Notes: generated by a model from the sequence alone, not told the origin. 52,430 nt of DNA from Egerieenecus sp048201975 (GCA_048201975.1 DBFBGQ010000046.1:1-52430); one strand, 5' to 3'; shown: positions 24,016 through 32,239, counted from the first letter of the stretch. A program made the numbers and translations.

Positions 24016-24806
24016 AGCTGGGCATGAGCTCCGCCGTTTTCTACGGCTATCTGGAAACGGAAGACGCTGCGGCAGCCTTGAAGGACTACGGCCTGGACGC
24101 CTGCGAGGTGTTCCTGGAAACGCCCAGCGAATATGGCGCGGCCTTCGGCCAGCTGGTTCGAGAGCGTTTGGGCGGCCTTCCCTGCGTATCCGTGCATCCC
24201 AAGGGCACACAGTTTGAGCCGGATATTTTCGGGCAGTCTGCCCGGCAGCACCGGGACGCCATGGAGATCTTCCGCCGGGTATGCGCGGCAGGACAAGCCC
24301 TGGGCGCTCGCTGGTACGTGTTCCATGGGGTCAGCGCCATTCGCGCCCACCGTCCGCCAGCCCAGCTGTACCGCCTGGCGGAGAACCTGGCAGAAATGGC
24401 CGCCGCGGCCAGGGACCACGGCATGGAGGTTCTGTGGGAAAACGTGAGCTGGTGCGCCATGCGGACCCCCGAGGACGTGGCGCAGGTGCGTTCCCTGCTG
24501 CCGGAGCAGGGCTTTGTGCTGGACCTGAAACAGGCGCGTCAGGTGGGCTGCGATCCCTTCGAGATGATCGACGCCATGGGCGACCGGCTGCGCCACCTGC
24601 ACATGCTGGACTGGACCTCTTCCGGGGAACTGGTGCTTCCCGGGGAAGGCGTCATGGATTTTGCCCGGCTCTTCCGCCGCCTGCGGCAAACCGGCTACCA
24701 GGGCGCGGCCATTCTGGAACCCTACGCCATTCAGGGGCGCGACCGTCAACGGCTCCTGCGCAGCCTGGATTACCTGCGCAGGCAGATGCAGGAGGCGCAG
24801 GCATGA
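24012..24806 (+). CDS. Sugar-phosphate isomerase/epimerase-like TIM-barrel protein
   Basis: A 264-residue protein of the xylose-isomerase-like TIM-barrel (AP endonuclease 2) superfamily. Putative metal ligands lie in SVHPKG, WYVFHGVS, VLWENVSW, VLDLKQAR, LHMLDW and AILEPYA. Members include sugar isomerases and endonuclease IV; the exact reaction is not readable. It overlaps its neighbours on both sides by ATGA. The next gene is a DNA glycosylase, so a link to nucleotide or DNA damage clean-up is possible but inferred. Confidence 0.82.
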   Translation: MKLGMSSAVFYGYLETEDAAAALKDYGLDACEVFLETPSEYGAAFGQLVRERLGGLPCVSVHPKGTQFEPDIFGQSARQHRDAMEIFRRVCAAGQALGARWYVFHGVSAIRAHRPPAQLYRLAENLAEMAAAARDHGMEVLWENVSWCAMRTPEDVAQVRSLLPEQGFVLDLKQARQVGCDPFEMIDAMGDRLRHLHMLDWTSSGELVLPGEGVMDFARLFRRLRQTGYQGAAILEPYAIQGRDRQRLLRSLDYLRRQMQEAQA

Positions 24807-25324
24807 GCACGGCGCATCCCTTTCCCCCGGTGGTGGACGCGGAATGCCGGATCCTGGTGCTGGGGAGTTTCCCTTCGGTGAAGTCCCGGGAGGAGGGTTT
24901 CTTCTACGGCCACCCGCGGAACCGCTTCTGGCCGCTGATGGCGGCGCTGTTTCAGGAGCCGGAACCGCAATGCATCCCGGAAAAGCGCGCGCTGCTCCTG
25001 CGCCACCACATCGCCCTGTGGGACGTGATCGCCCAATGCGAGATCGCCGGCTCCGCGGACAGCAGCATCCGGAACGCCGTGCCCGTGGACATTGGACAAA
25101 TCACCCAGGTATGCCGCTTGACCCGCGTATACTGCAACGGGGCGCTCTCCGGCCGGCTTTACGCCAGATATCTGCAACCCGGCGTGGGACTTGCCGCGCA
25201 AACGCTGCCCTCCACCAGCCCGGCCAACGCCGCCTGGACCTTTCCCAGGCTGTTGGCCGCCTGGGAACCCCTCCGCGAAAGCGTCCAGAACAGCCCCGCT
25301 CCACTTTCTCCCTTTCCTGGATGA
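24803..25324 (+). CDS. Uracil-DNA glycosylase superfamily protein, hypoxanthine-DNA glycosylase type
   Basis: A 173-residue DNA glycosylase. The motif GSFPSVKSREEGFFYGHPRNRFWPLM (about 21-46) is that of family 6 (hypoxanthine-DNA glycosylase) proteins, which remove deaminated adenine. The late motif LPSTSPANA also fits the superfamily. It lacks a distinct ribosome site and relies on ATGA overlap with the preceding gene. The C-terminus is Pro/Ser-rich. Confidence 0.86.
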   Translation: MSTAHPFPPVVDAECRILVLGSFPSVKSREEGFFYGHPRNRFWPLMAALFQEPEPQCIPEKRALLLRHHIALWDVIAQCEIAGSADSSIRNAVPVDIGQITQVCRLTRVYCNGALSGRLYARYLQPGVGLAAQTLPSTSPANAAWTFPRLLAAWEPLRESVQNSPAPLSPFPG

Positions 25325-25392
25325 TTTTCCTCCCCCGCCCCCGTTTCTTTCAGTAGAAGGGGAAATTTTCACACAACAAGGAGGAATCCGTC

Positions 25393-25875
25393 ATGAGAAA
25401 ATGGATCAGTCTGGGTCTGCTGCTGTGTCTGTACGCCGGGTTCGCATGCCCCGCCCTGGGCGATGAATGGAACGGCTACCCCACGGGGCTTGTGCTGTGC
25501 GAAACCCTTTCCCTGCGGACGTCCCCGGACAGCGCCTCCACCGTGCTGACGACACTGGACTATGGCCAGCGGCTGACCATCATCAACACATCGGACCCAT
25601 GGATGGAGGTGAGCTGCGCCCTTCTTGATCCGGAAACCGGCATGGTCACCGCAACTTATCGGGGCTGGGTACGCGGCGAATATGTGCTGGAGGAGCCCAC
25701 GTTTTTCACCCCTGCCCAGGAGACGCCGGTTTTTGCCCTCCCCGCCACGGACGCCAAACGGGTGGCCCTGCTGGATGCGGCCAGCGGACCGTATCCCATC
25801 ATTGCCGAATACGAGGGCTATCTGGCAATCAGCCTGCGGGGAGCCAGCGGCTTTGTGGAAAAGCCCGCCCCTTAA
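25393..25875 (+). CDS. Small secreted SH3-domain protein
   Basis: A 160-residue protein with a signal peptide (about 1-23, ending ALGDE) and a bacterial SH3 domain (about 34-100: LRTSPDSASTVLTTLDYGQRLTIIN and GWVRGEYV), probably binding cell wall. A second, weaker SH3-like part ends the protein. Excellent AAGGAGG before the ATG. It is 68 bases beyond the glycosylase gene and may or may not share its transcript. Confidence 0.82.
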   Translation: MRKWISLGLLLCLYAGFACPALGDEWNGYPTGLVLCETLSLRTSPDSASTVLTTLDYGQRLTIINTSDPWMEVSCALLDPETGMVTATYRGWVRGEYVLEEPTFFTPAQETPVFALPATDAKRVALLDAASGPYPIIAEYEGYLAISLRGASGFVEKPAP

Positions 25876-25896
25876 CGCCCCCGGCTCCCCGGCGGC

Positions 25897-26751
25897 TCAT
25901 GTCAGGGGACGCAGCACCCCCAGCAGCACGTACCGCGCCTGATCAAAATCATAGCTGCATGTGGAAAGGGTGATCACCCGGTCCTTAGGCGAAACCTCAT
26001 ACGGACTGACGAAATCGGAGCGTTTTCTGGCCCGGGCGATCCACGCGGCGAAGTCCTCCTCGCTGTCGAAGTCAAGCTGCCACGCATCGTCCCATACGCT
26101 GGCGTCGTAGCCTGCCACCAGCTCCACCTCATAGGCGCGCTCCGGCGTCAACAGCAGCAGGGTGGGGTGTTCGTCGAAATACGCCTGCTCCCCATAACGC
26201 ACAATGCTGGCAAACATTGACCCATCCTTCATGTGATGGCCGTAGAGCACGCTGTGGGGGGATGTAAAATCCGCCGCGTTGCGGTAGTCCAGAAAGATGC
26301 ACCCGGCCTTGTGGCTGGAGCCGTCAAACAGGCGGTGAAGGTACTCGTCGTTGTCCTCTCCCTGCACCACGGGATAGTGAATGGGCGTATCCTCGCAGTA
26401 GATCCACGCCACCAGGTCTTCATTGACATCCCGGAGCCCATCAAAGTCCACCACGGGCAGAGCGATCTCCGGCGTAGCTAGGGAGGCGGTAGAAACCGCC
26501 GGGAGCGTTACGGCGCTCGTTGCGGCGGCGGAAGGCGCAGGCGTCGCCCCTGGCGCGGAACCGGCCGTAGTCGCGGCGGGCTTCTCCCCGGCAGGCGCTT
26601 CCGTGGGAGCGGAAACGAACGCGGCGACGCCGGCATAGCTCCTGCGCGCAGAGAAATCCTCATAGAGCGTTGCCCCTGCGCCCCAGCAGCCATAGAGAAA
26701 AACCCCGCCGCACAGCATGATCAGCGCAAGGCGAAACCGTTTCTTTTTCAT
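25897..26751 (-). CDS. Class B sortase
   Basis: A 284-residue membrane-anchored transpeptidase. It has an N-terminal helix (about 8-26), an Ala/Pro/Thr-rich linker (about 45-95) and a sortase domain with His172 (LYGHHM), Cys265 (TLSTCSYDF) and Arg273 (ARYVLLG). The TLSTC context and domain length fit class B. It should cleave the VPKTG-type signal of the protein at 29460 and join it to wall or to another subunit. It is the last gene of the surface-protein cluster. Confidence 0.93.
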   Translation of the reverse strand: MKKKRFRLALIMLCGGVFLYGCWGAGATLYEDFSARRSYAGVAAFVSAPTEAPAGEKPAATTAGSAPGATPAPSAAATSAVTLPAVSTASLATPEIALPVVDFDGLRDVNEDLVAWIYCEDTPIHYPVVQGEDNDEYLHRLFDGSSHKAGCIFLDYRNAADFTSPHSVLYGHHMKDGSMFASIVRYGEQAYFDEHPTLLLLTPERAYEVELVAGYDASVWDDAWQLDFDSEEDFAAWIARARKRSDFVSPYEVSPKDRVITLSTCSYDFDQARYVLLGVLRPLT

Positions 26752-26844
26752 CGGCAGACTCTCCCGGGCATCCGCCTATTTCCGCCAGCCCGGCGCGGAT
26801 GCCAAAAGGTCCCCGGCGTCATGGATTGAGCCGGGGACATTGTT

Positions 26845-28389
26845 TTATGCTGGAGGGATGGGTTGCTCCTCCGGAGCAGGCGTTGCAGGTTCCGGCGTTG
26901 CGGGCTCCGGCGTCGCGGGTTCCGGCGTTGCGGGCTCGAGCGTCGCAGGTTCGGGCGTCGCGGGCTCGAGCGTCGCGGGTTCCGGCGTTGCTGGCTCGGG
27001 CGTTGCGGGCTCCGGCGTTGCGGGCTCGGGTGTCGCGGGCTCGGGTGTCGCGGGCTCGGCGGTGATGTCCGATTCAGGCACGGGCACCGGCACGGCATCC
27101 GCCGTGACTCGAACCTTCCCGCCACACGCCTGCAGCAGCTCGGGAAGGATCACCAGCTTGCACTCGCCAGGGATGAACGTGACCCCGTCCTCATTTTCCT
27201 TGCCATTGGTGTTCACGATGTATTCCGTGCCGCCCATCTCCACCTTGATGGTTTCCGGCAGCATATAGCCCGGCTCCAGCGTCAGCTGCAAGGCGTTCCA
27301 TTGCTTTTGCGGTTCTTTCTCTTCCAGATGCGTGAGCTTCAGGTTCCAATCCACCTCCCGAATCTGCGGGGTAGGCTCCGGCGTTGCGGTGGCCGCGGGT
27401 TCCGGTGCGGCGGTGACCGTGGGGTCCGGTACGGCGGTGGCATCGGGTTCCGGCTCGGCGGTAGCATTGGGTTCCGGTGCGGCGGTGGCCGTGGGGTCCG
27501 GCTCAGCGGTGGCATCGGGTTCCGGCTCAGCGGTGGCCGTGGGGTCCGGTACGGCGGTGGCATCGGGTTCCGGCTCGGCGGTGGCCGTGGCCTCCGGCTC
27601 GGCGGTGGCCGTAGGTTCCGGTTCGGCGGTGGCATCGGGTTCCGGTACGGGGGTGGTCGTGGGGTCCGGCTCGGCGGTAGCATTGGGTTCCGGTTCGGCG
27701 GTGGCATCGGGTTCCGGCTCAGCGGTGGCATTGGGTTCCGGTTCGGCGGTGGCCGTGGGTTCCGGCTCGGCGGTAGCATTGGGGCCCGGTGCGGCGGTGG
27801 CCGTGGGGTCCGGTTCGGCGGTGGCCGTAGGGTCCGGTACGGCGGTGGCATCGGGTTCCGGCTCAGCGGTGGGCGTCGATGTGACCTCCAGCAGGTCGGT
27901 GGCGGTGGCCATCGGGGCGGGCGCCATGCCCAGCATGCCATTGGGCGGCGCCGTGTTGGACGCATCAACCGGCACGGCATCGCCGGTGACCGACACGCTT
28001 GCGGCCAGGGTCAGGTCCACGGGCAGGGAAAGCAGTCCGGTGGCCGCGTCAAAGCTCACCCCCTGCGCCTGCTCCAGCGCAGCGGGATACACCGTATAAA
28101 CCGCGCCGTCCACCTGCACAGAAAGCACGCTGGGCAGCGTATAGCCCGCCTCCGCGGTCAGGCGCAGCTGGTTGGTTCCCACCGGCTCTACGCAAAGATG
28201 CGGAGCCGCCGTCCACGCAGCCTGCGCCTGCAACCCTGCCTGCGGCGACTGCACGGTCAGGGAAAAGCTGCCCACTGTGCCGCTCCACACATATCTGCCC
28301 CAGGCGCCATGCACTGCTCCCGTGCTGACCATCAGCGCCAGGAGCGCGACGCACAGGCGTTTGCGGCCGGGCTTTCCGGTTCCCTTCAT
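26845..28389 (-). CDS. Secreted Pro/Glu/Thr-rich repeat protein with a SipW-type N-terminus
   Basis: A 514-residue protein. The N-terminus has a basic stretch, a hydrophobic core and GAWGRYVWSGTVGSFSLTV, like SipW-processed TasA-type precursors. A beta domain (about 75-141) ending VTGDAVPV recurs near 352-423 (EPGYMLPETIKVEMGG to VTADAVPVPV), so there are two related domains. Between them are about 20 octapeptide units of the form PxATAxPx; after the second are 12 units of EPATP. It ends EEQPIPPA with no sorting signal or membrane helix, so how it is held on the surface is unclear. ATG 28389 has AAGGAGGG upstream and lies 13 bases after the preceding gene. Confidence 0.85.
   Translation of the reverse strand: MKGTGKPGRKRLCVALLALMVSTGAVHGAWGRYVWSGTVGSFSLTVQSPQAGLQAQAAWTAAPHLCVEPVGTNQLRLTAEAGYTLPSVLSVQVDGAVYTVYPAALEQAQGVSFDAATGLLSLPVDLTLAASVSVTGDAVPVDASNTAPPNGMLGMAPAPMATATDLLEVTSTPTAEPEPDATAVPDPTATAEPDPTATAAPGPNATAEPEPTATAEPEPNATAEPEPDATAEPEPNATAEPDPTTTPVPEPDATAEPEPTATAEPEATATAEPEPDATAVPDPTATAEPEPDATAEPDPTATAAPEPNATAEPEPDATAVPDPTVTAAPEPAATATPEPTPQIREVDWNLKLTHLEEKEPQKQWNALQLTLEPGYMLPETIKVEMGGTEYIVNTNGKENEDGVTFIPGECKLVILPELLQACGGKVRVTADAVPVPVPESDITAEPATPEPATPEPATPEPATPEPATPEPATLEPATPEPATLEPATPEPATPEPATPEPATPAPEEQPIPPA
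26878..27057 (-). repeat. 12 tandem 15-bp units coding EPATP
   Basis: A nearly perfect 15-base tandem repeat within the 3' end of the repeat-protein gene. Two units read EPATL instead. Such arrays change length easily by slippage. Confidence 0.85.
27376..27855 (-). repeat. About 20 tandem 24-bp units coding PxATAxPx
   Basis: A degenerate 24-base coding tandem repeat; the variable positions are mostly D/N/T and E/V/A. It forms an extended Pro-rich stalk between the two beta domains. Confidence 0.85.
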
Positions 28390-28402
28390 GGCCCCGCCCT
28401 CC

Positions 28403-28933
28403 TTAATCAATCTGCTCCGCATCCACGGAAACGCTTACATGCAGCTCCATGGGCTGGCTCTGGTCCATGCCGGCGTCCGCCTGAAAGGCGAGGGTGTGCG
28501 AATGCGTACTCGAGGTTCCCGCCTGGAATACGCCAGCATTGCGGAAAACATAGCTGCTGCCGCTAACAACGCCCGTTTCTCCATCCAGAAGCAGCGTCAC
28601 CCCCTGGGGCAGCGGCTGGCTCAGCGTCACGGTCACGCCGTAGCTCACGGCCACCTGCGAAACGCTCCCTCCCCGGCTGTTGCTCACCTGAAATGTGTAG
28701 GTGTTCTGCCCATTGGGAACGATCGTCCCGTCGGTCCAGGGCGACACGGCGGAAGCGGAAACGGCGAACGCGGCCGTCCTTGCCCCGTCCCCGGCAGAGG
28801 TGCGGTACACATAACGGGCAAAGCTCGCGCCGGTGAACAGCAGCGTTCCCACCAGCAGATATCCCACATAGACGTGCGCGGGCAGAGCAAACCACTTCCG
28901 CCTTGCGCGTGCTCCTTGGCTTTTCCCTTTCAT
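28403..28933 (-). CDS. TasA/camelysin-like SipW-dependent surface protein 2
   Basis: A 176-residue secreted protein. The basic N-terminus and hydrophobic core run to GTLLFTGASFARYVYRTSAGDG, the pattern before and after the cleavage site in SipW substrates. The remainder is a single beta-rich domain with NTYTFQVSNSRGG as in TasA-type folds, ending VSVDAEQID. The start overlaps the signal-peptidase gene (ATGA). It is likely cut by the peptidase encoded at 28930 and assembled outside the cell. Confidence 0.82.
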   Translation of the reverse strand: MKGKSQGARARRKWFALPAHVYVGYLLVGTLLFTGASFARYVYRTSAGDGARTAAFAVSASAVSPWTDGTIVPNGQNTYTFQVSNSRGGSVSQVAVSYGVTVTLSQPLPQGVTLLLDGETGVVSGSSYVFRNAGVFQAGTSSTHSHTLAFQADAGMDQSQPMELHVSVSVDAEQID

Positions 28934-29463
28934 GGCTGCGTCTCCTCATCATCCGCGGGGGAATCGTTCCGCTTGCTCCGCAGGGCCGACAGCGCCATCA
29001 GCCCCAGCCCCGTCAAGGCGAAGGCGATCAGCCCCGACGGGGTTTTCATCCAGCGCGAAAGCAGGCCCAGGCCGGGGATCCGCGCCACCACCCGGCCCAT
29101 GATCTGTGCCGCGGGCACGGCGCCGGCGTCCGGGGCGTTGTTGGCGTCGCCCTGGGTGACGAACCCCTCCGCCGTTTCCCCGACGATGCGGTGCGTCACC
29201 AGGCTTGCGCCGTTGCGGAAGGTGATCACATCGCCCACGGCGTAATCCGCCTGCGCCCGGGTGACGATGAGATCGTTCACCTGGAGCGCCGGCTCCATGC
29301 TTCCGGACAGGATCACCGCCGTGAAAAAACCGCCGGGCCCCGGCCGCGTTTCTCCGGTGATCCGCTCCTGAAGGATCACGTACAGGTTGCAGGCCAGAAG
29401 TGCCGCCCACACTCCCAGGCACAGCAGCAGCAGCGCCCTGCCCAGCCGACGCGCAAGCCTCAT
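28930..29463 (-). CDS. SipW-type (ER-type) signal peptidase 2
   Basis: A 177-residue membrane peptidase with catalytic Ser55 (LSGSMEPAL) and His91 (VTHRIVG) in place of the Lys of ordinary bacterial signal peptidases, which marks the SipW/ER type. GDANNAPD and a C-terminal helix (about 145-165) complete the pattern. ATG 29463 has GGAGGAT upstream and overlaps the preceding stop. Flanked on both sides by genes for SipW-type substrates. Confidence 0.92.
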   Translation of the reverse strand: MRLARRLGRALLLLCLGVWAALLACNLYVILQERITGETRPGPGGFFTAVILSGSMEPALQVNDLIVTRAQADYAVGDVITFRNGASLVTHRIVGETAEGFVTQGDANNAPDAGAVPAAQIMGRVVARIPGLGLLSRWMKTPSGLIAFALTGLGLMALSALRSKRNDSPADDEETQP

Positions 29464-30242
29464 GGGGCATCCTCCGCAGGCTTGCGCCTGCTCTCCCACA
29501 GCAGCAGCGCCAGCGCCAGCCCGCTAACGCCCATGAGCGTCAAGTAGGCTCCCATGCCGCCGCTGTCCCCGGTCTTGGGCACGTCGGGAACCAGGGGACT
29601 CTCCGAGCCCTCCTCTTCCACAATGATGTACAGCCCCGCGGTCACCTGCGCGGCCTCCGCAAAGGCCGCCTGATTGCCCAGGGCGGTATCCACCTGGTCC
29701 CGGCTGTCGCTGTCATAATAGCGCCACAGCCAGCTCAGGTCAAAATCCTGCAGCTGCCCCTTCTCCACCACGCCCGTAACCGCCCGCACCACCTGCTCCG
29801 GCTCCACGCCCTGGGGCAGGGAATAGCTGGCGGTATCCACAAACCCGCTGCCGGACAGGGTGGGCGTCACGGGCAGGTCCTGATTCTCCCGGATGCGGTA
29901 CATAACGGCCACATAGGTAAGGGGGTGGTCCGCGTGGTTCTCCAGGCGAACGATGCGAACGGTCTCCGTGCCCGGAGCCACCACCTTCGCCCCCTGGGTC
30001 CCGCTGACATGCTGATACTCGCTGTCAAACAGGTTCAGCTCCGCCACGCCGTTGGGCAGTATGCCGGTGGCGCTGTCCCAGGTCAGTTTTCCCGTGGTGT
30101 AGGTAAGGGTATGGCTGGGGCTTTCGCTCCGGCCGGAATAGGTCACACTCACCGCCAGGGGCAGAAGCAGCGCTTCCAGAAAAAACAGGATCATCACCCC
30201 GGGCAACAGCCACTGGGAAAAGGAACGCCGGTTTGCCATCAT
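29460..30242 (-). CDS. TasA-like surface protein with a sortase sorting signal
   Basis: A 260-residue protein with a signal segment (about 11-32) and a beta domain containing GAKVVAPGTETVRIVRLENHADHPL, whose KVVAPGT also occurs in the TasA-like protein at 30353. A C-terminal sorting signal follows: VPKTG (221-225), hydrophobic helix (231-248) and WESRRK. It is the only protein in the cluster with both a TasA-like fold and a sortase motif, so it may be the wall anchor of a fibre. GGGAGGGG lies before the ATG. It begins after a terminator, so it may have a second promoter or depend on read-through. Confidence 0.85.
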   Translation of the reverse strand: MMANRRSFSQWLLPGVMILFFLEALLLPLAVSVTYSGRSESPSHTLTYTTGKLTWDSATGILPNGVAELNLFDSEYQHVSGTQGAKVVAPGTETVRIVRLENHADHPLTYVAVMYRIRENQDLPVTPTLSGSGFVDTASYSLPQGVEPEQVVRAVTGVVEKGQLQDFDLSWLWRYYDSDSRDQVDTALGNQAAFAEAAQVTAGLYIIVEEEGSESPLVPDVPKTGDSGGMGAYLTLMGVSGLALALLLWESRRKPAEDAP

Positions 30243-30280
30243 GGACCCCTCCCGGACGGTATCATAAAACCAAAAGCCCG

Positions 30281-30337
30281 AAAAACGCTGCCGCCAGAAA
30301 GCGTCCAGTCAGCCACATGGCCGGCACGCTTTCTGGC
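30281..30337 (-). terminator. Terminator between the two halves of the surface cluster
   Basis: On the - strand, GCCAGAAAGCG (30327-30337 complement) pairs with CGCTTTCTGGC, and GGCAGCGTTTTT follows. It should reduce transcription from the first TasA-like gene into the rest. Confidence 0.65.
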
Positions 30338-30352
30338 GCAACGTCATGCTCC

Positions 30353-31057
30353 TTAGTCGATCTGCGTCACCGTGGTGGTAACCGTGATTTCAACCTTGGG
30401 AGCATTGCCAGCTGCTGCAAGATCGCCCAACTTGGTATCCAGCTCATCGCTTTGATTGGCGGCTTTACCTGTGCTTTTTTCGAAAGGCCATTCCCAGCTG
30501 TAGGTGATATTCTTGCCAACTTCGCTCAAATCAGTGTTTGCTGCGCATTCCATGTTTGTAGCTTTCTGAATCGCTTCCTTGATGGCTGTTTCAAAGCTGC
30601 CCTCGCCACCAGCATTCGCAGCAGAATAGTCGAGGCCGTTGATCTTCGTACTTCCAATGGTAAAAATCAGCGGGCAGTAGAATTCGCCGCCATCAGCCAC
30701 ATTCCAGCCGCTAAGGTTGACGTCAGCAATGGTCTGAACCTTCACCGCCACCTCAGGCTTGCCGGTGATCTTCACGCCGCCGAAAGTACCTTTGGTGCCC
30801 GGCGCCACGACCTTGTCCCCATTGCTGCTGATGACGGTATTGCCTTGTATATCTGCATCCATATCGTCCTTGCCGTATTCCGTCTTGAAGCCGTCTCCCG
30901 TAATCTCGACCACAACGCCCCACTTGGCCACCCGGGCGTTATCCTCGCCTTGGCCCTGGGAAACGTATTTGGCAAACGTCCCGCCCACAAAGCAGGACGT
31001 GATGAGCGTGAGCACCAGCAGCAGGCCGCCCACCTTCATGAGTCTGTTCGCTTTCAT
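30353..31057 (-). CDS. TasA/camelysin-like SipW-dependent surface protein 1
   Basis: A 234-residue protein with a signal peptide (about 5-25, ending SCFVGGTFAKYVSQG) followed by the TasA-type start EDNARVAKWGV and the core KVVAPGTKGTFGGVKITGKPEVAVKV. It ends TTTVTQID; the protein at 28403 also ends in QID. TasA subunits polymerise into fibres by strand donation. Its DNA is visibly less GC-rich than neighbouring genes. GAGGGTGAA precedes the ATG. The adjacent terminator suggests it is made in larger amounts than the rest, as expected for a major subunit. Confidence 0.87.
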   Translation of the reverse strand: MKANRLMKVGGLLLVLTLITSCFVGGTFAKYVSQGQGEDNARVAKWGVVVEITGDGFKTEYGKDDMDADIQGNTVISSNGDKVVAPGTKGTFGGVKITGKPEVAVKVQTIADVNLSGWNVADGGEFYCPLIFTIGSTKINGLDYSAANAGGEGSFETAIKEAIQKATNMECAANTDLSEVGKNITYSWEWPFEKSTGKAANQSDELDTKLGDLAAAGNAPKVEITVTTTVTQID

Positions 31058-31216
31058 GTTTTAATTCACCCTCCTCATGTCGATTGGGAGCATCTCCTCG
31101 CCCGCCTGCCGGCAAGCAGGACGTCCCCCTTGAAGGGGCTTGCGCCCCGATCTATATCCCTGCGCAATGGAACGTGTGGCCGTGTCTCCTGCGCATTGAT
31201 ACCTCTATCACGCCAT

Positions 31217-31879
31217 TTACAGCTCTCTGGGTTCCCCGGGCTGCTCTCCCGCCAGCGTCCGCAGGCGCTCCAACTCTTCCTCCAGGTCCTGGTTGCGCTG
31301 CCGCGCTGCCCTGGCGTAGCGCTGCCGGCGGCAGATGTCATACAGGACGAAGCTCAGCAGCGGCACCCCGATGAACACCAGCATGCCCAGAGGCTTTTGC
31401 AGGAACATGGCGAAATCCCCCAGCTTGGGGATTCTTCCCCGGTAGACGCCCACCAGCTGATCCTGGCTCACCGCCTCGGTGTCCTCGGCGTTGTTGGCGT
31501 CGCCCTTGGTGGTGAAGCTCAGCTTGCCGTCCTCGCCGGTGCTGATGCCCATAATCCGGTGGGTGATGGTGACGCCCCCCTGCATGTAGGCGATGATGTC
31601 GCCCACCTCCAGGGTATCGGGGTCAACCGCCCCCACAAAGACCAAGTCCCCCGTCTCGATGTGGCCCTCCTGCATGCCGCTCATGGAGCCGGAGAGCACC
31701 ACCAGCGGCGTGATCCCCAGGATGGAGGGCGGTCTCTCCGGCAACAGCGTGCCCTGCACAATGATGACCACATTGCACGCCAGCAGGAGTCCCAGCGCCA
31801 CAATCAGCACCACGCTGACCGCTGTCAGGATGCGCCTGCGTATGCGGGCTGACCGGCTGTATTTCTGCGTCCTTCTCAT
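31217..31879 (-). CDS. SipW-type (ER-type) signal peptidase 1
   Basis: A 220-residue membrane peptidase: helix (about 17-42), catalytic Ser65 (VLSGSMSGM), His107 (ITHRIM), GDANNAED, a second helix (about 170-190) and a charged C-terminal coiled coil. ATG 31879 has AGAGGAG upstream; 23 further in-frame codons exist but lack support. It is the first gene after the promoter at 32037-32065 and precedes the major TasA-like gene by 159 bases in which I see no gene. Confidence 0.92.
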   Translation of the reverse strand: MRRTQKYSRSARIRRRILTAVSVVLIVALGLLLACNVVIIVQGTLLPERPPSILGITPLVVLSGSMSGMQEGHIETGDLVFVGAVDPDTLEVGDIIAYMQGGVTITHRIMGISTGEDGKLSFTTKGDANNAEDTEAVSQDQLVGVYRGRIPKLGDFAMFLQKPLGMLVFIGVPLLSFVLYDICRRQRYARAARQRNQDLEEELERLRTLAGEQPGEPREL

Positions 31880-32036
31880 GCAGCATTCGACTCCTCTGGC
31901 GAAAGTTTGTTTCACGGTTTTTGCTGGGAGCTGCGCCGCGCTCTCCACGCCCCTGAGCTCAAGCTCGCCGTCCGGGCGGAACGGCGCGCAGCCTGGGCCC
32001 TGCTTTCATGAAGACTTGTGTTTTGATGGCGTACTC

Positions 32037-32065
32037 ACTATAGCAAGACTCCTATGAAATGAAAA
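32037..32065 (-). promoter_or_regulatory. Promoter of the SipW/TasA-like cluster
   Basis: On the - strand, TTTTCA (32060-32065), 17 bases, TATAGT (32037-32042). The poor -35 lies immediately beside the direct repeats at 32071-32100, the arrangement of an activator-dependent promoter. Confidence 0.55.
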
Positions 32066-32070
32066 CCATT

Positions 32071-32100
32071 TGTGCAGAAATGGTATTTCCCTGTGCAGAA
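32071..32100. promoter_or_regulatory. Candidate LytTR-type binding site A
   Basis: Two identical 9-base repeats TGTGCAGAA (32071-32079 and 32092-32100) start 21 bases apart, two DNA turns. LytTR regulators bind 9-base direct repeats with a 12-13-base spacer. The site ends 5 bases upstream of the -35 of the surface-operon promoter. The sequence itself does not match the published AgrA-type consensus well. Confidence 0.5.
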
Positions 32101-32209
32101 TTTGCTATGGGCGCATACAGCGAAAAGGTTTTCTCCCCCGCCAGCGGGCGAAGCGCCGCGCTCTGCCGCCCTTCCCCGCCGTCTGATGCGGGAGCCAGCT
32201 GGAAGCGCT

Positions 32210-32239
32210 TGTGCAAAAAAGGTATTTCCTTGCGTAAAA
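32210..32239. promoter_or_regulatory. Candidate LytTR-type binding site B
   Basis: TGTGCAAAA (32210-32218) and TGCGTAAAA (32231-32239), again 21 bases apart, with GGTATTTCC in the spacer as in site A. It lies between site A and the regulator gene; no clear promoter adjoins it. The rest of the 31880-32462 gap shows no gene. Confidence 0.4.

Noticed and set aside
27376..27855. Short tandem repeats considered as a CRISPR array
   Set aside because: The units are contiguous 24-base coding repeats without unique spacers.
26863..28566. A rightward Gly/Arg-rich frame opposite the repeat-protein gene
   Set aside because: It is the mirror of the PxATA and EPATP repeats; the leftward frame has a signal peptide, domains and a ribosome site.
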